Below, piece after piece: positions 1-8,450 of a stretch of DNA of 44,834 bases (position 1 is the first letter of the stretch; the number at the start of each line of letters is the position of its first letter). Made by a program: the position numbers and the translations under genes. The notes beneath the pieces are model-generated. The model was not told the origin of the DNA, did no database searches, and was given only the letters and a program-made list of their open reading frames with translations. This DNA comes from Candidatus Zixiibacteriota bacterium (GTDB lineage Bacteria; Zixibacteria; MSB-5A5; GN15; JAAZOE01), in the NCBI GenBank assembly GCA_023138975.1, contig JAGLON010000048.1:1-44834 (forward strand). Direction: 5' to 3'.

Positions 1-16
1 AGTCATGTCGCAGCAG
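1..16. repeat. Terminal direct repeat, left copy
   Basis: The first 16 bases are identical to the last 16 bases of the window (44819-44834). The match stops at base 17. This is what a circular genome written with a short overlap looks like. A true short terminal repeat is the alternative. Joined this way, the virion assembly gene ending at 44719 and the small terminase starting at 110 are about 210 bp apart. Confidence 0.8.
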
Positions 17-109
17 GCCAATCTTTTTTTTCTGCGGGCACGAGCCCGGCGTCTAGTAGGGCGGTTAGCTCTTGCTTAATTCGGTTAGCTATTATACACT
101 GTAGCCGTT
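17..109 (+). promoter_or_regulatory. Leader upstream of the terminase genes, with degenerate operator-like repeats
   Basis: This gene-free leader carries GCGGTTAGCT (61-70) and TCGGTTAGCT (81-90), exactly 20 bp apart, then GTAGCCGTTA (101-110) touching the start codon. All three are one or two mismatches from the GTAGCSGCTAC palindrome found at 41113, 41130, 41606 and 41650. A small hairpin, CGGGC-ACGA-GCCCG, lies at 35-48 just after a T run. No convincing -35/-10 pair was found. Inference: control region of the late operon, and possibly part of a packaging site. In lambda-type phages cos lies just before the small terminase gene. Confidence 0.35.
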
Positions 110-847
110 ATGAAATTATATACCAAAGCAGAATTTTCCAGAGTCGCCGGAGTGTCTACGGCGTCTATAGCTAAGGCGATTAAAACGGGTCGTGTAAAAG
201 TTTTCGGGGAAGGTCGAAGTGCGCGTGTTGATGTCATGGACCCCGTGAACATGATGTATATAAATGGTATAGAGGACCATCCAACAGCGGGCGGGAAAAA
301 GTCCGGTGCGGTACCTGACAAGCCGACACCAGCCCCGCCCGCTCCTACCCAACCTGAGGATTTAATCGAACTACTTGATTTGGGCAATCTCGGTACTCTA
401 TCCAAACAATCGGCGGATAGGGTAAAGACCATCGCTCAGATACAACAGATTCGAGTTAAAACCGAGGAAATGCGTAAGGAGCTTATACCCAGGTTCTTGG
501 TTCAGAAAATAATAAGTAAGCTTTATACAATAGATGTAAATGAATTTCGTACCCTTGGACCTAATCTCTCCCCGGAGATCGCAGCGCTAACAAGTATTGA
601 TGATTCAGAGACAATAATTAAAATCGAGGCGATCGTGGAGAAAGAAGTTTATAATATTCTAAGACACGTAAAACGATTAATGAATGATTTTCTTAAAAGT
701 GTGGAGGCGGAAGAGATCGTCTCACACGAGGAGGTGGAAAATGTAAAGTATGATTTGGAAATGTGCGAGACTATGGGCTGTAAGAAAATGGCCATAGGGA
801 TTGATGGCGAGGGATTCAAGTGCTGTGGACAATGTTTAGAAAAATAA
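110..847 (+). CDS. Terminase small subunit-like DNA-packaging protein
   Basis: Predicted DNA-recognition subunit of the packaging motor, 245 aa. The N-terminus (about 1-45) reads as a winged helix-turn-helix (AEFSRVAGVSTASIAKAIKTG), followed by a proline-rich linker around residues 65-85. A long charged helix (about 100-130) then resembles the dimerising helix of lambda Nu1-type proteins. The C-terminus has a CX4C...CCX2C zinc-ribbon-like motif (residues about 219-242), which Nu1 lacks. Position directly upstream of the GpA-type large subunit supports the role. The zinc motif recurs in the 51-aa gene at 879. The family call is inferred from architecture and position, not from strong sequence identity. 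Confidence 0.6.
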   Translation: MKLYTKAEFSRVAGVSTASIAKAIKTGRVKVFGEGRSARVDVMDPVNMMYINGIEDHPTAGGKKSGAVPDKPTPAPPAPTQPEDLIELLDLGNLGTLSKQSADRVKTIAQIQQIRVKTEEMRKELIPRFLVQKIISKLYTIDVNEFRTLGPNLSPEIAALTSIDDSETIIKIEAIVEKEVYNILRHVKRLMNDFLKSVEAEEIVSHEEVENVKYDLEMCETMGCKKMAIGIDGEGFKCCGQCLEK

Positions 848-878
848 GATAGGCTAAAAGAAGATGGGGAGGCGGAAA

Positions 879-1034
879 ATGCCAGGGCTTAACTTAGGTA
901 AATGCGCTACCATAGGTTGTAATAAAAGGGCCTTGGGTTTTGATATTACAGGGTTGGAAATTTGTGAGAAATGCGCGGCTTTGATTCTATATGCGGAGCT
1001 ACATACCAGATATGCACCCCGAAATAATAGATAG
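879..1034 (+). CDS. 51-aa zinc-ribbon protein overlapping the large terminase
   Basis: A short reading frame starts with ATG at 879, six bases after a strong GGGGAGG Shine-Dalgarno site, and ends at TAG 1034, overlapping the start of the large terminase by 44 bases. It contains CATIGC and CEKC, the same CX4C-X15-CX2C layout and spacing as the C-terminus of the preceding protein (CETMGC...CGQC), with matching residues between the cysteines. It looks like a free-standing duplicate of that zinc ribbon. Translation through it may couple to the large terminase, which lacks its own clear ribosome site. Function unknown; binding DNA or the terminase complex is a guess. Confidence 0.55.
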   Translation: MPGLNLGKCATIGCNKRALGFDITGLEICEKCAALILYAELHTRYAPRNNR

Positions 1035-2976
1035 TGATTATACTTTCCTACAGGACTTAAACGACAAAAAGCCCATAAACCCTCCTATGGATAAGATCAG
1101 TGAATACATAGAGGGTAAACGGATCTTACCACCGAATACCCCCTTTCCCGGATTCTGGAGAAACAGCCGCACCCCCTATGCCGTCGAGATCATGGATAAC
1201 ATGGCCCCTTTCTCTCCTATCATAGAAACTAGTTTTATGAAAGCAGCCCAGCTCGGCTTGACCGCTACAGCCGAAAATATAATAGCCTATTGGATGGATG
1301 AGTATCCGGCGGAGATATTGTATATATCTTCTACGGAAAGTTTGCTTATAAAATGGGCTACTAAACGACTTCAACCACTTATAGATAGTTGTGGTTTTAA
1401 AGAAAAGATTTTTGCGCAGACTGAAAATGCTAAAACTAGACGCTCGGGGGATAGGATTTTTTGTAAGGAGTATATTGGTGGGACGCTTGATATGGCGTCT
1501 GCCCAGAGCGCGGCGGGGTTAAGATCGGATAGTAAAAGGATTCTTGTCCGGGATGAAGTGGATGGTGCTCCGGCTCAGCTTAGAACTGGGGAAGGTAATT
1601 GGCTGGATGTTTCGGCGGCGCGTACTAATGCGTGGGGAGCGCGGAAGAAGATAATGAATTTCTCTACTCCGACTACAGCGGATCTTAGCGTTATATTAAA
1701 ATTGTATGAATCTGGGGATCAAAGGAAATATTTTGTCCCATGTCCGATATGTGGAAAGTTTCAGGTCTTAGAATTCGGAAACGAACAATCCGAGTATGGT
1801 GTAAAAGCGGATTTTAAAGCGGGTAAGCTTAAAGACGCGTATTATGTTTGCGAATATTGCCATGAGGCCATATTCAATTATAATAAAACGGAGATGTTAA
1901 ATAAAGGAGAGTGGCGTCCGACTACGGAAACAGAGAGGGACTATCACAGGTCATACCATTTAAGCAGTTTATATAGCCCCGTCGGGATGCTATCCTGGCT
2001 TGAGTTATATGACGTGTACCTGAAGGCGCTTAAAGATCCGGTTGACGGGATGAGATCTTTTACTAATTTATATTTGGGGCTTCCTTTTATCGAAACCGGA
2101 ACGCGCCCGGATATATCCAAAGTAATTGAATTAAGGAGTGGGTACAGCGCCGGAACGGTACCAAAGGGGGTCCTATATATAACAGGTGGGGTGGATGTCC
2201 AACGGGGTTCTCTCTCAGATCCTAAAAACCCGCCACGTCTTGAGATGGAAATTGTGGGTATAGGGTCAAAATATAAAACTTGGTCGATAATGTATAAAAG
2301 ATTCGAGGGTCCGGTAGATGATGCCGGGGACGGGGCGTGGGCGGATCTACAGAAATGGATAGAGGAAGGAAACCTTAATTTTATTGGGTATAATAAAGTA
2401 AATATTCCTTGTAGTCTAATGTTTATTGATTCCGGCGATGGTAATTTGACGGATGTAGTTTATAGTTTCGCGTCTCTTGCTGAAAATATTTTCCCCTCTA
2501 AGGGTTTTTCTAAAATTAAGACTAAAAAAGGTGAAAAAGGGGATATACCCACAAATCAGGATTTTAAACGCTATCGGGCGATTAAAGTTAATCAAGGTAT
2601 GGTCTTATATGAAATAGCGACTAATTATTATAAAAAACAAATTTATAGAAACTTACGTGTTCCCAGGGCTCCTATAGATCCACAAAGAGCTGGTTTCTGT
2701 GAATTCCCCGTAGATTATGGAGAGAAATTCTTTAAAATGATGACGGCGGAGGAATTACGTTCTGATGGTTCTTTCCATTGTCCACGGGGCCGAAGGAATG
2801 AAGCGCTTGATTGTAGGGTTATGGCTAGATGCGCGGGGGATATTTACCTTGATGCTAAAGTTATGGATTTTAAAGCGGCGGCTAAAGCTAAGGGGGGCGA
2901 TCAGGCATATGTCAGTCAGATAAATCACAGATCGGTTATAGAATTATTATGCAAAAAACAGGGTTTGACATTTTGA
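991..2976 (+). CDS. Terminase large subunit, GpA family
   Basis: ATPase/nuclease that translocates phage DNA into the prohead and cuts it at the genome end. At 661 aa it is close to lambda gpA (641 aa). The N-terminal ATPase shows a deviant Walker A (KAAQLGLTA, about 84-92), a Walker B (ILVRDEVD, about 184-191) and a coupling motif (NFSTPT, about 223-228). A CPIC/CEYC zinc-knuckle pair typical of the GpA family follows around 251-290. The C-terminal nuclease part has acidic candidates in GGVDVQ, FIDSGDG and EALDCR. The start is uncertain: ATG 991 and ATG 1012 both lie inside the upstream 51-aa gene and neither has a clear Shine-Dalgarno site. Confidence 0.93.
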   Translation: MRSYIPDMHPEIIDSDYTFLQDLNDKKPINPPMDKISEYIEGKRILPPNTPFPGFWRNSRTPYAVEIMDNMAPFSPIIETSFMKAAQLGLTATAENIIAYWMDEYPAEILYISSTESLLIKWATKRLQPLIDSCGFKEKIFAQTENAKTRRSGDRIFCKEYIGGTLDMASAQSAAGLRSDSKRILVRDEVDGAPAQLRTGEGNWLDVSAARTNAWGARKKIMNFSTPTTADLSVILKLYESGDQRKYFVPCPICGKFQVLEFGNEQSEYGVKADFKAGKLKDAYYVCEYCHEAIFNYNKTEMLNKGEWRPTTETERDYHRSYHLSSLYSPVGMLSWLELYDVYLKALKDPVDGMRSFTNLYLGLPFIETGTRPDISKVIELRSGYSAGTVPKGVLYITGGVDVQRGSLSDPKNPPRLEMEIVGIGSKYKTWSIMYKRFEGPVDDAGDGAWADLQKWIEEGNLNFIGYNKVNIPCSLMFIDSGDGNLTDVVYSFASLAENIFPSKGFSKIKTKKGEKGDIPTNQDFKRYRAIKVNQGMVLYEIATNYYKKQIYRNLRVPRAPIDPQRAGFCEFPVDYGEKFFKMMTAEELRSDGSFHCPRGRRNEALDCRVMARCAGDIYLDAKVMDFKAAAKAKGGDQAYVSQINHRSVIELLCKKQGLTF

Positions 2977-3000
2977 TCTTAATTTATTACAATCCCGATC

Positions 3001-3285
3001 ATGGCCTGTATTACATCCAGCACGCGGACTAGAATAAGTGCAAGTATAGCCGCAAAAGAAGCGGTTCTTGTCTCTCTATACGCGGCGTATAGCGCTGCGG
3101 CTACTGAGATTGAGGAGTACCGTTTTGATTCCGGTGAAGGAAATCAACGGGTGACATACCGGAATCTTAATGAGATAAAAACAAATATCGACGCTCTTGA
3201 ATCCGAAATTGACTCGCTATATAGGAGACTTGCGGGCAAAGGTGTCATAAATATGAATTTAAGGCGGAAACATGGGGCTTATTAA
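3001..3285 (+). CDS. Small head-tail joining protein (DUF6148/gpW-like)
   Basis: A 94-aa helical protein between large terminase and portal, where lambda encodes gpW. The segment around residues 38-80 (EEYRFDSGEG, QRVTYRNLNEIK, then a charged helix) matches my memory of the DUF6148/gpW-like family, which carries a YxFDSGEGxQ-type signature. gpW-type proteins plug the portal after packaging. Its last 14 bases overlap the portal start, indicating translational coupling. No good ribosome site precedes ATG 3001. The family assignment is from memory and moderate. Confidence 0.6.
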   Translation: MACITSSTRTRISASIAAKEAVLVSLYAAYSAAATEIEEYRFDSGEGNQRVTYRNLNEIKTNIDALESEIDSLYRRLAGKGVINMNLRRKHGAY

Positions 3286-4882
3286 GGCGGCTATTAAGGG
3301 GCTTGTCCAAAGGGCTATCAATACGGCGTATGGTTCCCGACAATCGGCCCCAAAAACCCAATCATATTACGGGTCAGGTCCGGGCGGGTATAATTACGGG
3401 GGTAGTTCGGGGGGTTCCAAATGGCCTTACGGATTATCTACTTATGCACCCGGTTTAATATTAAATAATTATGCTTTGAGACACCAGGCTCGAAATGCCT
3501 ACCACGATACAACCCAAGCCAGAGCACTTGTAGATAGATATGCGGACACAGTCGTTGATGTGGGTATTTTCCTTGAGTCTATGCCTAGTCACCGCTTATT
3601 AGGTATATCTCCTGAACAAGCCGAAAAATGGTCATCCGATGTAGAAGAGCGCTTTAATCTTTGGGCTATGGATCGAAATCAACATAGATCCGGGACGATG
3701 AACCTATATCAAGCCCAACGATTTTACGAAATAGGTCAACAGCGCGATAATGATATTTTTGTACGGTTATTTTACAGTCGTGACTCTAATCTTTTAAGTC
3801 CCCTTCAATACGAATTTATAGATCCAGATCAAATCCGGGGCGATGAACTTGTATCCATATACGCCGCATATTTTAATGATGACGGTATAATTAGGGATAA
3901 GCAAGGTAGAGAAAAAGGCTATAGGATATGGTGGAGAGATCCGGTAGCTAAGGCGTATAAGGAGACAACAATCCCCCGCGTGGGAGAAAAGTCCAAACGT
4001 CTTTTTATGCTCCATGGATTTACAAAGGAGTATGCGGCTCAGGGCCGGGGGTATAGCCGATTAAGTCATGCGTTACAGGAATTTGAGAATCTTACGGATT
4101 TTACTTCTGCTCAGATAAAAAAAGCCATTATGCAGTCTAGTATCACGATGTATACTAAGCCCTCCCAGGATAATGCGGCTTCTAATCCATTCGAAGATAT
4201 TTTGACCGATCGGGGGGTAAATATCGCCACGGATCAATTTAGCGGTACCGCCGAGGATACCGCCGGGGCTGCTCCTACTACTCAACCGGTGGGGTATTGC
4301 CCTCTACCAGAAGCCACCCTTGATACCCCGGGTAGCGTAGGTGTATTTAATTTACAACAAGGGGAGGATCTTAAGGCATTTGAGAATAAAACCCCATCTG
4401 ATAGTTATGCTACTTTTGTAGACGCTTTTACCTCGTATATAACAGCGTCTAGCAGTATGCCGCTTGAAGTCCTGTTAATGAAGTTCAATCAGAATTATAG
4501 CGCTAGTCGGGGTGCATTGATACTGTTTTGGAGAGTAGCACAGATTTGGCGGGGGGAGATGGCCAGTGATTTCCTTAATCCTCTCTACAAGATGTGGCTA
4601 TCAGAGGAGATAGCGGCGGGCAGGATTATGGCCCCGGGTTGGACGGATGTAAGGTTAAGAGCCGCTTGGTTGAATGCTAAATGGCTGGGTGCTCCAATGC
4701 CTAATATTGATCCGATGCGGACAGCTAAAGCCGATAAGGAGTATATGACTATGGGTGCCCAGACCGGGGACATGGTTGCAAGGAATCTTAATGGATCAAA
4801 TGGAACTATGAACAGAGCGAAATTAACTAGGGAGTACGGGGAATTACCAACGGCTCCTTGGGACCAAAAGGGAGGGATTTAA
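3272..4882 (+). CDS. Portal protein, lambda gpB family
   Basis: Forms the dodecameric ring at the unique capsid vertex through which DNA enters and to which the tail attaches. At 536 aa it matches lambda gpB (533 aa). Recognisable features include a Gly/Tyr/Ser-rich N-terminal stretch (about 32-51), the conserved ARALVDRYADTVV segment, an RDNDIFVRLFY strand, and a C-terminal region with QNYSASRGALILFWR, a hallmark of this family. It starts inside the 3' end of the joining gene and is followed after one base by the next gene. Confidence 0.93.
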   Translation: MGLIKAAIKGLVQRAINTAYGSRQSAPKTQSYYGSGPGGYNYGGSSGGSKWPYGLSTYAPGLILNNYALRHQARNAYHDTTQARALVDRYADTVVDVGIFLESMPSHRLLGISPEQAEKWSSDVEERFNLWAMDRNQHRSGTMNLYQAQRFYEIGQQRDNDIFVRLFYSRDSNLLSPLQYEFIDPDQIRGDELVSIYAAYFNDDGIIRDKQGREKGYRIWWRDPVAKAYKETTIPRVGEKSKRLFMLHGFTKEYAAQGRGYSRLSHALQEFENLTDFTSAQIKKAIMQSSITMYTKPSQDNAASNPFEDILTDRGVNIATDQFSGTAEDTAGAAPTTQPVGYCPLPEATLDTPGSVGVFNLQQGEDLKAFENKTPSDSYATFVDAFTSYITASSSMPLEVLLMKFNQNYSASRGALILFWRVAQIWRGEMASDFLNPLYKMWLSEEIAAGRIMAPGWTDVRLRAAWLNAKWLGAPMPNIDPMRTAKADKEYMTMGAQTGDMVARNLNGSNGTMNRAKLTREYGELPTAPWDQKGGI

Positions 4883-4883
4883 T

Positions 4884-5147
4884 ATGGCGTCAGATCCGGC
4901 GATCGTAGCATGTCCAGAGGGCGAATGGACTTTAGTAGCGGAAACGGTGACAAGTGGTAATATATGGATAAAAGATACACGGGCGCAGTATAGCCAAACG
5001 TATAGATTGACCGGGGAAGCGGCACCCACTCTTTTTGACGAAGCGGTTTTGGTAAGTTCTCCGGGGGACTGTATACGGGCTACAGAGGCCATAGACGTGT
5101 ATATCTGGTGTCAAAAAAACGCCGGATCGGTGCGGGTTGATGTGTGA
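4884..5147 (+). CDS. Small beta-rich protein of the head operon, unknown function
   Basis: 87 aa, ATG 4884 with a GGGAGGG ribosome site. It is acidic with alternating hydrophobic residues, consistent with a small beta-sandwich; no membrane segment or catalytic motif was seen. It opens a four-gene insertion (4884-6879) between portal and protease that lambda does not have. Its stop overlaps the start of the next gene (ATGTGTGA), so it is translated with it. An accessory head protein or fibre base is plausible from position only. Confidence 0.6.
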   Translation: MASDPAIVACPEGEWTLVAETVTSGNIWIKDTRAQYSQTYRLTGEAAPTLFDEAVLVSSPGDCIRATEAIDVYIWCQKNAGSVRVDV

Positions 5148-5619
5148 TAATTTATGTATAGGGAATAGGCCTACAGAATTTAACCCCCGGGCTTTGGGGC
5201 ACTATGGTGAGTTATTTATACTGGATACAGATAGTGTATCTTTTGGGATAACTCCAACCCCTGTAGCTATTGCCCCCATGCAGGAGGGTGTCCACAAGGG
5301 CATTGTATTAAGTGGTGCTGCCGGGCGTCTCATTATTAACGCGCGGGGGGCCTATGAGTTTCTTATGGACATGTCTTTTTCTCTTAGTTCCGGTCAAACG
5401 GTGACCATAGCTTTTTATGTTAATAATGTTCTGGTTGATGATTCAGAGCAAGAGCTTGAGGTACAAAATTCTAATGTCGTGGTGGAATTGGGAGGCTTTG
5501 GTTTTTTTGAAACATCAGGTGTTTCATTGCCCGCGATAATAGAAACGCGTATCTCTGCTTCTTCTGCGACTACTCTAAGTATCGAACATTTAACTTTTGG
5601 GGTTTCAGGAATTGGCTAA
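5140..5619 (+). CDS. Putative head fibre/decoration protein, paralog A
   Basis: 159 aa from ATG 5140; a TTG at 5137 is the alternative start. It is predicted to be all beta. It is clearly paralogous to the next gene: shared CIGxxPxxFNPxALGxYGEL near the start, IAPM, LSGAxGR, MSFSLS, VQN/IQN and EHLTFG/QHLTWG near the end, all in the same order. The repeated glycine and aromatic strands recall C1q/TNF-like jelly-roll domains used by phages for capsid fibres, but this fold guess is inference. A tail or adsorption role is less likely given the location inside the head cluster. Confidence 0.65.
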   Translation: MCDNLCIGNRPTEFNPRALGHYGELFILDTDSVSFGITPTPVAIAPMQEGVHKGIVLSGAAGRLIINARGAYEFLMDMSFSLSSGQTVTIAFYVNNVLVDDSEQELEVQNSNVVVELGGFGFFETSGVSLPAIIETRISASSATTLSIEHLTFGVSGIG

Positions 5620-6088
5620 GTCGTGTATAGGAGATAGTCCTTCGGGTTTTAATCCCTTAGCATTGGGGGATTATGGGGAATTGTACATACTTGAATCTGA
5701 TGCGTACTCAGGTTTAGCGGTAGCCACTCCAATGGTTATCGCCCCGATGAATAGGGGGCCTCAAAAAAACATTACTTTAAGTGGGGCGAACGGGCGAATG
5801 TTCATAGAACAACCCGGTTCCTATCAAATGAAATTAAGAATGTCGTTTTCTCTTAGTGGAGCGGCTACATTCATGGTGGGTTTTTTCTTAGGGGGAGTGT
5901 TAGTACCGGATACAGAGCAATCAGTAGATATTCAGAATGCTAATCAAGTTGAAAACATTTTTATTTTTGGTCAGTTTGAAGCCGAAGCGGAAGATCTACC
6001 ACTGATATTTGACGTACGCCCGTGGGCTACTAGTGCGCGGATTATGGATGTTCAGCATCTAACATGGGGAACTAAGGGGCTATTTTAA
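5612..6088 (+). CDS. Putative head fibre/decoration protein, paralog B
   Basis: About 158 aa, tandem paralog of the preceding gene with the same motif order and similar length. The chosen start is TTG 5612, preceded by CAGGA, which overlaps the upstream stop. A TTG at 5597 in the same frame is also possible, and no ATG is available before the conserved CIGDSP. The aligned core is strongly similar at the N-terminus and diverged in the second half, so the duplication is old enough to have specialised. It may form hetero-oligomers with its twin. Confidence 0.65.
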   Translation: MAKSCIGDSPSGFNPLALGDYGELYILESDAYSGLAVATPMVIAPMNRGPQKNITLSGANGRMFIEQPGSYQMKLRMSFSLSGAATFMVGFFLGGVLVPDTEQSVDIQNANQVENIFIFGQFEAEAEDLPLIFDVRPWATSARIMDVQHLTWGTKGLF

Positions 6089-6879
6089 TGGTTATCGGAA
6101 ATAATGAACCTGGATTTTTTAGGCAAAATATACCCGCAATAAGTACGCCTGTTTTTTTACCATTTATCATACCTACGGGTGGAAATACCACATTAGCGTC
6201 TGATGTCACGCTATTCGATAAAACTATTAGTCTAACGAGTGCCACGGGTTTTGGCCCAGGTAGTTTTGCGGGGGTATTCAGCGGGGTTTCAGGAGAGGGG
6301 CGGTTCTATTTCGGGACGCAAATAGGGGTATCTGTAGGTAACGATATAACGTTAGATACTCCCCTGGATTTTGCTTTTTCTGCAACAGATCCGGTGGTGG
6401 CTTTTAGTAAGGAAATGCTGGTTGATGGTTCCACTACGCCCCAAACATTCCAGGTTCGTGCAGGGGGGGTGGGTAGTAGTACCTATTTGCTCATTAATAG
6501 GATTATAATAGCAATGACCACTTTTTCAGCCCCTACCCTTTCTGATTTTGGGGATGGCTCCGCGTTAGTAGAGGGGCTGGTATTTAGAGTTAATAATGGT
6601 ATTGTAAGAAATCTTAATAATATCAAGTCTAATCAAGCATTTGTAAATTGGGGATTTGATTTTAATTTTTATTCAGTCTTAGGGGGTACCGATGGTCTGG
6701 GGGGTCGGGTTACGTGGGCGGGGGAAGATAAGCACGGAACACCTTTGCTATTAGCGCCTAGCGATGCCTTAGAATGTATCGTACAAGAAAATATAACCGG
6801 TAATGCTTTATCTTTAAGTATCATAGCCGAGGGGCGAGAAGTTCCACAATCCTATCTTAGGTTTTTTGGGGTAACATAA
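6088..6879 (+). CDS. Beta-rich structural protein, unknown
   Basis: 263 aa. The start ATG 6088 shares one base with the preceding stop (TAATG) and the gene ends sharing one base with the protease start, so it is tightly embedded in the head operon. The sequence is rich in G, S, T and hydrophobic residues, predicted beta, without cysteines, membrane segments or recognisable catalytic motifs. It probably belongs functionally with the two paralogs upstream as a third surface or fibre component. No family recognised. Confidence 0.6.
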   Translation: MVIGNNEPGFFRQNIPAISTPVFLPFIIPTGGNTTLASDVTLFDKTISLTSATGFGPGSFAGVFSGVSGEGRFYFGTQIGVSVGNDITLDTPLDFAFSATDPVVAFSKEMLVDGSTTPQTFQVRAGGVGSSTYLLINRIIIAMTTFSAPTLSDFGDGSALVEGLVFRVNNGIVRNLNNIKSNQAFVNWGFDFNFYSVLGGTDGLGGRVTWAGEDKHGTPLLLAPSDALECIVQENITGNALSLSIIAEGREVPQSYLRFFGVT

Positions 6880-8450
6880 TGGCGGACATATGGGCAATCG
6901 AACGTAACTATATACTTGGATATCTTGATAAAAAAGAAAATCATACATATACGCAAGAAGATCTTTCAGCCTTTGGGGACGCTTTAGATACAGAGGGATC
7001 GGATAATCCGCTTTTGATTATTGAGGGGGAAACGGCTCATATTGAGATATCGGGCCCGTTATCGCGGAAAGGTCCCGATTATTGGGATAGGGTGTATGGA
7101 GACGGCGGAACAAGTTATACTCTCATAATAGAGGCTCTTAAGCTTGCGGTCGAGGACGAGAGTATAAAAGAAATCCGGTTAAAAATGAATACCCCGGGAG
7201 GTACTGTCGATGGGGTTGACGAAGTGGCCCAGATGGTGGCTTTTTCTCGTAAGAAAAAAAAAGTTATAGCGGAAAATCACGGGATGATAGCAAGCGGCGG
7301 CTACTGGATAGCTTCACAAGCTTCCAAGATTGTGGCTATGTCTCCGGGTGCTGAAACGGGATCAATTGGGGTCATAATAGTTGGGTATGATTTTTCGGAG
7401 GCTCTTAAACAAATAGGCATTAAGAAACATTTTATTGTATCCGAAAATGCACCACGTAAGGCGGCGACTCTTGAAACGAAAAAGGGTAGAAATATTCTGC
7501 AAGATAGGGTAGACTCTATCGAACGGGTATTTATGTCAAGAATCGCAGAGGGTCGAAAAATAAGCATAGAAGTAGTGCGGGAGACATTTGGACGTGGTGA
7601 TGTTCTTATTGCTAAAGATCCCGATCCGGATAAAAAGGATGCGTTATCCGTAGGCATGATCGACGCGGTTGAGGGCGCTATAAAAACGCCCCCAGTAGAA
7701 GAGAGTGGAGATGATACGCCCTTGAAAGTTGTAGATATACCATGGAACTCAAGTAAAGCTATACAGAAAGTTAGGGAACATACTAATTCTTTGGAAAAAC
7801 CATCTTCAAGCTATAAAAAGGCTTTTTTTTGGTTTAATGCGGAAGAACCAAACCTTTTTGAATCCTATAAGTTGCCTTTTGCCACAGTGCAAGAGGGGGG
7901 GCTTGTAGCGGTTAAAGAGGCTATTCTTTTGATACACGGAATTTTAATTGTCCCTAAAAGTGAGAGGAAGGGGGTTAGAGCCCAAATTAATGAGTATAAA
8001 AAACATATTACAGGAGGTAAAAAGGTTATGGCGCTTAAAGACCTTATGATAGAAGATAATGGCGTTCGACTTGAAGTAGACGCTTTAGTGAGCGATGCTT
8101 TTGAGCGGGGCCAACAGTCGGGAAAAGATCAGGTCACGGAAAGAGTGAAAAAATCCGTTGCGTTTATCGGGGGGGATTACCCCAAATCGATACAAAATTT
8201 AGCGGCTAAAGTTGTATCCGGTGAATCTGAATTTTCCGCGTTGGAAGGTGCGGTAGCTGTGTATGATGCTACTAAAGAAAGTGACGCGAGTAAAAAAGCT
8301 AAGGATGACCCTAAGGGTAATCTTGACACGGGCGTTGATGATCCAAACGCAAACAAAGATGTTGCTACCGGGATAGTGGCCAGTGAAGCCGATATTGATG
8401 CCGGTGTAGCTGAGGCTCGTAAGGCTATGGGCCGTGGGGAGGACAACTAA
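6879..8450 (+). CDS. Prohead protease (S49/SppA-like) with C-terminal scaffold domain
   Basis: A 523-aa protein combining an S49 ClpP/SppA-fold serine protease (about 50-270) and a charged helical scaffold tail (about 383-523). This is the arrangement of lambda gpC with Nu3. The nucleophile is predicted as Ser139 in IASGGYW. Lys194 in APRKAATLE is the likely catalytic base, by analogy with SppA Ser-Lys dyads. It would cleave scaffold and itself during prohead maturation. Residues about 300-375 form a linker of unknown role. A second in-frame start with a strong ribosome site inside the gene (8028) makes the scaffold alone. Confidence 0.88.
   Translation: MADIWAIERNYILGYLDKKENHTYTQEDLSAFGDALDTEGSDNPLLIIEGETAHIEISGPLSRKGPDYWDRVYGDGGTSYTLIIEALKLAVEDESIKEIRLKMNTPGGTVDGVDEVAQMVAFSRKKKKVIAENHGMIASGGYWIASQASKIVAMSPGAETGSIGVIIVGYDFSEALKQIGIKKHFIVSENAPRKAATLETKKGRNILQDRVDSIERVFMSRIAEGRKISIEVVRETFGRGDVLIAKDPDPDKKDALSVGMIDAVEGAIKTPPVEESGDDTPLKVVDIPWNSSKAIQKVREHTNSLEKPSSSYKKAFFWFNAEEPNLFESYKLPFATVQEGGLVAVKEAILLIHGILIVPKSERKGVRAQINEYKKHITGGKKVMALKDLMIEDNGVRLEVDALVSDAFERGQQSGKDQVTERVKKSVAFIGGDYPKSIQNLAAKVVSGESEFSALEGAVAVYDATKESDASKKAKDDPKGNLDTGVDDPNANKDVATGIVASEADIDAGVAEARKAMGRGEDN
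8028..8450 (+). CDS. Nested in-frame capsid scaffold protein (Nu3-like)
   Basis: Inside the protease gene, ACAGGAGG at 8010-8017 precedes an in-frame ATG at 8028 (383 codons after the protease start). It would yield a 140-aa protein identical to the protease C-terminus. The product is highly charged and helical (Lys, Glu, Asp and Ala rich), as scaffolds are. Lambda makes Nu3 in the same way from gene C, which is established. That this internal site is used here is inferred from the near-ideal ribosome site in the middle of a gene. Confidence 0.7.
   Translation: MALKDLMIEDNGVRLEVDALVSDAFERGQQSGKDQVTERVKKSVAFIGGDYPKSIQNLAAKVVSGESEFSALEGAVAVYDATKESDASKKAKDDPKGNLDTGVDDPNANKDVATGIVASEADIDAGVAEARKAMGRGEDN

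Noticed and set aside
34..49. Small GC hairpin near the left end as a terminator
   Set aside because: The T run precedes the stem on the plus strand, and A residues follow it on the minus strand, so neither direction fits a rho-independent terminator.
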